Of a stretch of 40,056 nucleotides of DNA, positions 34,645 to 40,056 are shown piece after piece. The translations under genes were made by a program, and so were the position numbers. Below the pieces are notes generated by a model that was given only the letters and a program-made list of their open reading frames with translations, was not told the origin of the DNA and did not search any database. This DNA is from Glaciimonas sp. (GTDB taxonomy: Bacteria > Pseudomonadota > Gammaproteobacteria > Burkholderiales > Burkholderiaceae_D): the NCBI GenBank assembly GCA_012927625.1, contig JABBOV010000020.1, positions 1-40,056 on the forward strand, given 5' to 3'. Every line of letters begins with the position of its first letter. Within the stretch, counting starts at the first letter, position 1.

Positions 34645-34673
34645 ACTATACATGGGGTTTCTGATTTTGACTA
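34645..34673 (-). promoter_or_regulatory. Probable promoter of the tRNA-Val/tRNA-Asp unit
   Basis: On the minus strand TAGTCA (34668-34673) and TATAGT (34645-34650) are 17 bases apart, about 60 bases before the tRNA-Val 5' end. Confidence 0.5.
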
Positions 34674-34839
34674 GCTCTTGCATGGTGTATTTTAATTTTT
34701 TTGCTCTTGTAACGGTTTCTGCCTTGTGCCAATGGGCAATGCTTCGGGTTAAACTCGGGCCCTGCGGCTCGCTGTGTCCAGCCAATGGCGTTGATGCGAT
34801 ATAAACTCACATCGTGCATTTATTTTCCATAGGTTCTCA

Positions 34840-35856
34840 ATGACTCGTCCTCGTTTTTTGCCCGATGATTTCACCCTGGCAGTGATTTTTGTCGTTGTCG
34901 TCGCCAGTATTTTTCCTTGCGAGGGGCAGGTTGCAGTCGCCTTTGAGTGGGTCACCAACTTTGCCATCGGACTGCTGTTCTTTTTGCATGGCGCCAAACT
35001 GCCGCGTGAAGCAGTGGTTGCCGGCATGCGCCACTGGCGCTTGCACTTGACAGTGATGGCATGCACTTTTCTGATGTTTCCTGTGCTGGGGCTACTCCTC
35101 AAGCCGCTCTTGTTGCCGCTGGTGACGCCTGAGTTATATCTGGGCATCCTGTTTTTGTGCGTACTGCCGTCTACTGTTCAGTCGTCGATTGTATTCACTG
35201 CAGTGGCCAGAGGTAATGTGGCGGCCGCTATTGTCAGTGCTTCCGCGTCCAACCTGATTGGCATATTTCTCACGCCGCTGTTGGTGGGTTTGCTGGTGGT
35301 CGCAGACAGTGCCAACCATTCTTCAGCCGATTCCATTATTCGTATCGCATTGCAATTGCTGCTACCTTTCATCGCCGGCCAAATTACCAGAAAATGGATA
35401 GGTCGTTGGGTTGATCGTCATAAATCAGGACTGAAATTTATCGATCAGGGCTCCATCCTGCTGGTGGTATATACGGCATTCAGCGCATCGGTTGGACAGG
35501 GCTTGTGGCAACAGTTGCCGCTGCGGGCGCTGGGCGGTCTGTTCATCGCCAGTGCGATATTGCTGGCGCTGGCGATAGTCATTACTACCTTCGTTGCGCG
35601 CCGCTTGGGCTTCAATAAGGAAGATGAAATCGCTATCGTGTTTTGCGGCTCCAAAAAAAGTTTAGCCAGTGGCGTGCCGATGGCCAATGTATTGTTTGTC
35701 AGCCATACGGTTGGCGCTATCGTATTGCCATTGATGCTATTTCACCAGATCCAGTTGATGGCGTGTGCGGTACTGGCGCAGCGTTATGCAGCCCGCTTGC
35801 CGGTTGGTGAAAAGAAAGAAAGCACGCTGCCATCCTCTTCGCCCGAATTAAAGTGA
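34840..35856 (+). CDS. Bile acid:sodium symporter-like (SBF-like, YfeH type) protein
   Basis: 338 residues, about 10 membrane helices. Resembles the SBF_like/YfeH branch: FLPDDFTLAVIFVVVVASIFPCEGQ, then FEWVTNFAIGLLFFLHGAKLPREAV and FLCVLPSTVQSSIVFTAVARGN, and late CGSKKSLASGVPMANVLF. These proteins carry organic anions with sodium in some homologues, but the bacterial YfeH substrate is unknown. Start at the ATG preceded by TAGG. Confidence 0.85.
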   Translation: MTRPRFLPDDFTLAVIFVVVVASIFPCEGQVAVAFEWVTNFAIGLLFFLHGAKLPREAVVAGMRHWRLHLTVMACTFLMFPVLGLLLKPLLLPLVTPELYLGILFLCVLPSTVQSSIVFTAVARGNVAAAIVSASASNLIGIFLTPLLVGLLVVADSANHSSADSIIRIALQLLLPFIAGQITRKWIGRWVDRHKSGLKFIDQGSILLVVYTAFSASVGQGLWQQLPLRALGGLFIASAILLALAIVITTFVARRLGFNKEDEIAIVFCGSKKSLASGVPMANVLFVSHTVGAIVLPLMLFHQIQLMACAVLAQRYAARLPVGEKKESTLPSSSPELK

Positions 35857-35948
35857 AGATGATTTTCTGCATGTGGTCGAAGTGCCGATAAAATCCTGCC
35901 CACACAAATGGTTTCAGATTTAGAGTAAGCGCCTTTTCCAACTTTGGC

Positions 35949-35964
35949 CCATGTCGACACATGG
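35949..35964. repeat. Inverted repeat in the SBF/EamA convergent gap
   Basis: CCATGT (35949-35954) pairs with ACATGG (35959-35964) around CGAC. No T tract. Otherwise the 207-base gap shows nothing identifiable. Confidence 0.35.
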
Positions 35965-36063
35965 CCAGTCCAGGATTTAAGCCATGAAGGTTTTTAATCT
36001 GTTCTGACAGCGTTTACGCACAGCATCTGACATCAGGTTAAGGTATACGATCAATCTGAAGGA

Positions 36064-36498
36064 TCAACGCCTGAAGGCCAGCAAGAGGACGCCACCGGCG
36101 ACCATTGCAATGCCCGACCAATCCCGAAGCGATGGCCGTTCGCCCAGAAATGCGAATGCGAAAACAGCCACCAGAACGAGGCTGAGTTTGTCCACCGGCG
36201 CGACCTTGGATGCGTCTCCTATCTTGAGTGCCCGGAAGTAACATACCCAAGACGCGCCAGTGGCTAGGCCGGACAACCCAAGGAACAACCAGGTCTTCGA
36301 CGAAAGATCGAAAGGGTTGGCCCACTTGCCCGTGTAAGCCACGAACACCGACAATACGACAATGATGATTGCCGTTCGGATCAAGGTGGCCAGATCGGAA
36401 TCGACGCCCTGAATGCCTATCTTGGCAAAAATAGCGGTCAGTGCTGCAAAAACGGCGGACAGAATTGCCCAATAGAACCAGTCAGTAGATGTCGCCAT
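36064..36498 (-). CDS. Half-size EamA family membrane protein
   Basis: 144 residues from the ATG at 36496-36498 with AAGGA 7 bases before; longer frame starts in the kinase-coding region and is unlikely. One EamA domain of four to five helices (DWFYWAILSAVFAALTAIFAKIGIQGVDSD ... FLGERPSLRDWSGIAMVAGGVLLLAF). Standard DMT carriers have two such repeats, so this must act as a dimer. Substrate unknown. It follows the histidine kinase on the same strand after a 97-base gap and may share its transcript. Confidence 0.82.
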   Translation of the reverse strand: MATSTDWFYWAILSAVFAALTAIFAKIGIQGVDSDLATLIRTAIIIVVLSVFVAYTGKWANPFDLSSKTWLFLGLSGLATGASWVCYFRALKIGDASKVAPVDKLSLVLVAVFAFAFLGERPSLRDWSGIAMVAGGVLLLAFRR

Positions 36499-36595
36499 AT
36501 ATTTTCCTTTTGATGAATTTTTGAATTTATCGCTGACCACGGTCACACCACATTCAATCGGTGTCTTGACGGGAAAAACGCTGATTTTTCGTGCG

Positions 36596-37969
36596 CTAAG
36601 GTGCCTCTTGAAGCGGGTTAGCCACCGGCACGAACACACAGACACACAGGCCGGAATGCCTCACTTCGTCTGAGAACCCTAGTTGAATCTCAGCGCCAAT
36701 CCGGTCCGTGACTGCCTTGACGATGGAAAGGCCCAGACCTGATCCGACTTGATCGCTCCCAAGAGTGCGATAGAACGGGTCAAACACCCGCTCTCGTTCG
36801 ACGACTTGAATACCTGGCCCTGAATCTTGGATTCGCAATATTGCGCGGCCTCCCTCCGTGGCGACAGAAAGATCGACTTTTCCACCGTCCGGTGTGTAAC
36901 GAATGGCGTTATCGACCAAGTTCTTAACGACGGCAATCAGGTCCAGTTCATTAACCCAGAGTTGGGCGTCTTGCTCTCCTTCGACGCCAATGTCAACATG
37001 CTTGGCTTCTGCTAATGGCATGAGGTCTTCCAATACTTGGCGATAGATATACTGTACCGACACCGGCGACTTGGGCTGCTCGGGCGCGGCTTGGGCTTTG
37101 GCCAAGGTGAGAAGTTGATCCAACAGGTCTCGACCGCGCTCGATGCCCCGGCTCAGCGCCATGAGACGTTCACGCGCAATGTCAGACATGTCCACCTGAG
37201 CCAGTCGCTCCGCTTGCAGTGACAAGGCAGTCAACGGTGAACGAAGCTCATGCGCCGCATCCGCGACAAACCGGCGCTGTGTTTCCATCGACTGGCCAAC
37301 GCGGACGAGCAGACGGTTGATCGCCACCACGAACGGGCGCACTTCAGCGGGAATATGGCTTTCCTCAACAGGATGTAACTCTTGTTCGGCGCGCTGGTCG
37401 ATTTCCGCTGACAACGAAGCGATGGGCCGGAACATCTTGCGCACAAGGTCAGCCACGATCAAAAGCAGGATAGGCACCAAGATCAGAAACGGCATCAAGG
37501 TGCGCAAGGCGCTGTCGCGTGCAATTTCATCGCGCATCGCGGTTTCTTGCGCCACGGCGACCCGCTCACCACTGGGCGTTGTTTTGACTAATACACGGAA
37601 CGGCTCGCCATTGACTTCAAGCGTATGCAGACCATCGAGTAGCGTGAGTGGCAGCGGCAGCGGAGCTCCCGCGTCTCTTTTTCCGGTGGCCTTGCTGCCA
37701 TCAGCAAGATGCTGGACGATGACACGGGACTCTTCATCGCTGTCTTTGGCGTGCCTATCGTTTCCAAAATGTGCAAGCGGGAGATGTTGCCGATCGAACA
37801 GCGCCGCAACTTGGCGCAGCATGTCATCTTGTAACTCGTGGGCTTCGTCGAACGCGGATATGAAAGAAAAAATGCCCGCCACCACAGCAATGACCAAAAT
37901 GGCCAGCGAAAGCGAAAAGGATAGCTTGAGCTGAACCGATTCGTTCAAGCGTTTTTTGAAACCATCCAT
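36596..37969 (-). CDS. Sensor histidine kinase, QseC/PmrB-like
   Basis: 457 residues. TM1 at about 15-40, a periplasmic sensor part 41-155, TM2 at about 156-178, HAMP-like linker, HisKA domain with His240 in FVADAAHELRSPLTAL, and HATPase with NLVDNAIRYTPDG, DSGPGI and GSGLGLSIV. The periplasmic part is charged and has no recognised ligand-binding motif. It overlaps the upstream response regulator by 25 bases, so the two are translationally coupled. Confidence 0.92.
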   Translation of the reverse strand: MDGFKKRLNESVQLKLSFSLSLAILVIAVVAGIFSFISAFDEAHELQDDMLRQVAALFDRQHLPLAHFGNDRHAKDSDEESRVIVQHLADGSKATGKRDAGAPLPLPLTLLDGLHTLEVNGEPFRVLVKTTPSGERVAVAQETAMRDEIARDSALRTLMPFLILVPILLLIVADLVRKMFRPIASLSAEIDQRAEQELHPVEESHIPAEVRPFVVAINRLLVRVGQSMETQRRFVADAAHELRSPLTALSLQAERLAQVDMSDIARERLMALSRGIERGRDLLDQLLTLAKAQAAPEQPKSPVSVQYIYRQVLEDLMPLAEAKHVDIGVEGEQDAQLWVNELDLIAVVKNLVDNAIRYTPDGGKVDLSVATEGGRAILRIQDSGPGIQVVERERVFDPFYRTLGSDQVGSGLGLSIVKAVTDRIGAEIQLGFSDEVRHSGLCVCVFVPVANPLQEAP

Positions 37970-38610
37970 CCCACCCCCCTGACATTCTTGATAACTTCGC
38001 TGCCCAGTTTGCGCCGCAGTGCATGGATCAGAAATTCGACGGCGTTACTCTCGACTTCTTCACCCCATCCATAGATACGGTCTTCCAGATCGCTACGCGA
38101 GAGAATGGCGCCTGGGCGTACCAGCAAGGCTTGCAACAAGGCGAATTCGCGGCTGGAAAGTTGTACAGGAGCACTATCGTTGAACGCCGCCTCCCGCGTT
38201 GCCTGATCGAGCGACACGATACCGTTGCTGAGTAGAGGTGTTGCGCTTCCTCCCTTGCGTCGTAGCACGGCGCGCATGCGGGCCAGCAGCTCGGCCATCG
38301 CAAAGGGCTTGAGCACGTAGTCATCGGCCCCGCCATCCAGACCGCGCAATCGATCATCAAGGCCGTCGCGGGCGGTGATGATGAGAAGTGGAACCGGATT
38401 GTCTTTGGCGCGAATGCTGGTCAGCACCTCCAGTCCATCCTTACCCGGAAGGCCAAGATCGAGCAGCACCAGGTCGTAGTATTGGCAACCCAGTGTCGTG
38501 AGGGCGGTTTGGCCGTTCTTTACCCAGTCGGCAGCGTAAGAAGCATCTTTCAGCGCCCCTTGGATGGCTTCACCTATCATGGCGTCGTCTTCAACCAGCA
38601 ATACCCGCAT
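37945..38610 (-). CDS. OmpR-family response regulator, QseB/PmrA-like
   Basis: 221 residues with a strong GGAGGAG site. Receiver domain with acidic pocket EDD (7-9), phospho-acceptor Asp51 (LVLLDLGLPGKDG) and Lys in DDYVLKPFA; winged-helix DNA-binding domain from about 125 with REFALLQALLVRPGAILSRSDLEDRIYGW. Partner of the adjacent kinase. It could control the neighbouring COG4705/lipoprotein genes or, as in PmrA systems, the arn operon; nothing here shows which. Confidence 0.93.
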   Translation of the reverse strand: MRVLLVEDDAMIGEAIQGALKDASYAADWVKNGQTALTTLGCQYYDLVLLDLGLPGKDGLEVLTSIRAKDNPVPLLIITARDGLDDRLRGLDGGADDYVLKPFAMAELLARMRAVLRRKGGSATPLLSNGIVSLDQATREAAFNDSAPVQLSSREFALLQALLVRPGAILSRSDLEDRIYGWGEEVESNAVEFLIHALRRKLGSEVIKNVRGVGWMVSKNA

Positions 38611-38635
38611 TTCTCCTCCGACAGATAACGATAAT

Positions 38636-38850
38636 TTAATGTGCCGTTCTGGTAACTCTTTGCTTGGACAGCAAAATGTTAGTCAGAATGAAGGCGGATA
38701 GTGCCGCTGATGCTGAATAGTGACTCAGGGCCAGCGGGTAAAAATGAATGCACTCCAAAAAAGCAGAGCATCGCGATACATTTTTCAATAGTAAGCGGCA
38801 ACGGCCAACGACATCAACGCGCTGAACAAAATCGCCGCTCCAGCCGCTTT
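38636..38850 (-). pseudogene. Decayed C-terminal remnant of a COG4705 membrane protein
   Basis: Reading on the minus strand, one frame gives AAGAAILFSALMSLAVAAYY then a stop, then MYRDALLFWSAFIFTR, then another stop. Shifted by one frame it continues LALSHYSASAALSAFILTNILL to a stop at 38636. The pieces in order match the end of COG4705 proteins: helix, FW.A.I.TR.. block, then the GGLALSR.ASA-like last helix. The segment PLGA...GG between FTR and LALS is deleted. The 80-codon frame covering part of it should not be read as a protein. Confidence 0.6.
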
Positions 38851-38852
38851 CC

Positions 38853-39305
38853 TTAATTGGCCGCTTGAAGTGACTCAAATGCTTTCAGTAGCTCAGACAT
38901 GGCGGCCTTGCAGTCGGTTTGGCTAGGGGAATCTGCGCGCAACGCTTTAAGTGAGCGATCAATGGCTTTGTCAAGGACATGCCAATCATTTGCCGCTCGC
39001 GGTTTCAGGCCTGCTTCTGCTGAGTCCCACGCCACCTCCAAGTCCTTGATACGCGTTTTAGCCGCAGGCAAGTCGGCCTTATTCACGATGTTGGAGACCT
39101 CTGCGGCAATGTTCCGAAATGCCGACAAGTCTCCCAATTTAGACGCGGGCTTTGCCTGCGGCACGGAGGTGAGTCGGGCCGTCGCCGCTTGGGTAGGCTC
39201 GGCCGTACCGGTGCCGGTGGGTTTTGAGCATCCAGCAGCAAGGGCCAAGAGAGCGATGGATGATACAGCGGCAACGCAGCGGATTAGCGAATGAAGATAG
39301 CGCAT
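38853..39305 (-). CDS. Uncharacterised lipoprotein
   Basis: 150 residues from the ATG at 39303-39305. Signal with lipobox LLALAAGC (Cys at about 25), followed by a Thr/Ala/Pro-rich linker and a helical C-terminal domain (LSAFRNIAAEVSNIVNKADLPAAKTRIKDLEVAWDSAEA..). I do not recognise the family. It lies 28 bases after the COG4705 stop and upstream of the remnant and two-component genes on the same strand, suggesting a shared envelope-related task. Confidence 0.78.
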   Translation of the reverse strand: MRYLHSLIRCVAAVSSIALLALAAGCSKPTGTGTAEPTQAATARLTSVPQAKPASKLGDLSAFRNIAAEVSNIVNKADLPAAKTRIKDLEVAWDSAEAGLKPRAANDWHVLDKAIDRSLKALRADSPSQTDCKAAMSELLKAFESLQAAN

Positions 39306-39333
39306 GATTTTCCCTTGAGTTATTGGGTAGAGG

Positions 39334-39870
39334 TTATTTGGCAACTTGTGTTTTCCTGTTGCCGCCAACGCTGTACTGCGCAAAGGCGACCAGCATCACA
39401 ATTACTGTCAGGAATAAAGCGCTGGTCCACAAGGCACCCATGCCGAGGCCGCCATAAGTCTTGGCCTGCGTCAGCATGTCGCCAAGTGCGGCGCCAAACG
39501 GGCGTGTCAGGATGTAACCAACCCAGAAAGTGAGCACAGCGTTGCCGCCCATGCGCCATGCCATATAAGTAATAGCGATCAGTGTGCCGAACGACACTGC
39601 TCCCCATGTGAAGCCAAGGCCAAGCGCTTCGGTCGCCAAGTCACCTGCCGCAGTGCCCAATGCAAACGTGCAAAGAATGACCGACCAGTAAAACAATTCC
39701 CTGCGTCGCGTGAAAATCTTGTGGATAGACAAGCTTCGTTCCACCCAAAACCAAACCGCAAAAATCCCCGCAAGCGCCACGGCAAATGCCGACGTGCTGA
39801 CATACAGGCTAACGCCTAGCCCATCGGTGAGTAGGTCCGTAATCTGGGTGCCGACCACACTGACCAGCCC
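39334..39870 (-). pseudogene. 5'-truncated COG4705 predicted membrane protein gene
   Basis: The frame is open from about 39876 (stop TGA at 39877-39879) to 39334. COG4705-like sequence begins abruptly at LVSVVGTQITDLLTDGLG and continues with LSIHKIFTRRRELFYWSVILCTFALGTAAGDL and GYILTRPFGAALGDMLTQ. By my recollection family members are about 250 residues with a duplicated helical unit, so roughly the first 75-80 residues are missing. A GTG at 39856-39858 could still start a 174-residue fragment. The missing part would lie beyond the element-like sequence to the right. Confidence 0.7.
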
Positions 39871-39872
39871 CC

Positions 39873-40056
39873 TGTGTCAAACTACTTGTCGCATTTCTTT
39901 CGAGAAATAAGTATGTCCTGATCTAGCTTCAGAAACGGGATTTCGGTGCGGTTTTTTGCTTCATTTTCGAATATCCTTTCCGCCAACGGGGATTGGGTGT
40001 TACGGGTGGAGCGCAGCGGAACCCGTCCCCTCAAGATGTCAGGTTTGGTTTTTTGT
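39873..40056. mobile_element. Possible end of an insertion element
   Basis: COG4705-like coding sequence stops at about 39871 and unrelated sequence starts with TGTGTCAAACTACTTGTCGC. No gene is evident in the remaining bases; a small hairpin lies at 39893-39908 and an inverted repeat in 40000-40027. An IS left end would explain the truncation, but no transposase is in the window and I cannot name the family. Confidence 0.4.

Noticed and set aside
38636-38878. An 80-codon minus-strand frame as a small protein
   Set aside because: It mixes antisense-like sequence with one piece of a COG4705 helix; the adjacent pieces lie in another frame, so a decayed gene explains it better.

Overview
The window looks like chromosomal DNA of a betaproteobacterium (Burkholderiales, most like Oxalobacteraceae such as Herminiimonas or Janthinobacterium). 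The basis is the rpsF-priB-rpsR-rplI-dnaB block with PriB, the divergent suhB/trmJ pair, adjacent alaA-hom, and overall protein character. This taxonomic call is by recognition, not by search.

Layout. 1-361: no gene, ends in a terminator-like hairpin. 362-5157: MaoC-like hydratase, RhlE-type RNA helicase, suhB divergent from trmJ, then lexA with two tandem SOS boxes. 5291-8485: ribosomal/replication operon with a strong promoter and a probable S6:S18 autoregulatory leader. 8576-12824: DUF47/Pit phosphate uptake pair, a PIN-PhoH protein and a Bcp peroxiredoxin. 12935-20680: an eight-gene minus-strand arn operon for 4-amino-4-deoxy-L-arabinose (L-Ara4N) addition to lipid A. Its ArnA is split into two genes, its ArnE/F-like flippase is a single subunit, and an inverted repeat lies inside the operon before arnB. 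20928-25587: alaA, hom (without the usual thrC neighbour), an MFS transporter and an RraA-like protein. 25711-27363: azoR divergent from a LysR regulator. 27525-29334: two unrecognised genes tightly coupled to a CapA-type metallophosphatase. 29345-34290: class I fructose-bisphosphate aldolase, a GST, an LplT-like MFS and aroC. 34388-34585: tRNA-Asp and tRNA-Val. 34840-36498: SBF-like symporter and a half-size EamA protein. 36596-39870: a QseBC/PmrAB-like two-component system, a lipoprotein, and two damaged COG4705 membrane-protein genes. The window's last ~190 bases look like the end of an inserted element.

How the genes work together. DUF47 and Pit form a phosphate import unit. The arn genes cover nearly the whole UDP-GlcA to L-Ara4N-lipid A route: decarboxylation by ArnA-DH, transamination by ArnB, formylation by ArnA-FT, transfer to undecaprenyl phosphate by ArnC, deformylation by ArnD, flipping by ArnE/F and transfer by ArnT. 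UDP-glucose dehydrogenase is not in the window. The two-component system at 36.6-38.6 kb is of the type that controls such genes in other bacteria, but no link is visible here.

Most unusual features. First, a dispersed GTAG-type palindromic repeat occurs in three copies, each just downstream of a plus-strand gene. Second, the COG4705 locus at the right end is decaying: one copy has lost its N-terminus at what looks like an element boundary, and a second survives only as a frameshifted C-terminal remnant. Third, the three-gene CapA cluster contains two proteins I do not recognise. I saw no clear new defence system, CRISPR array or prophage.
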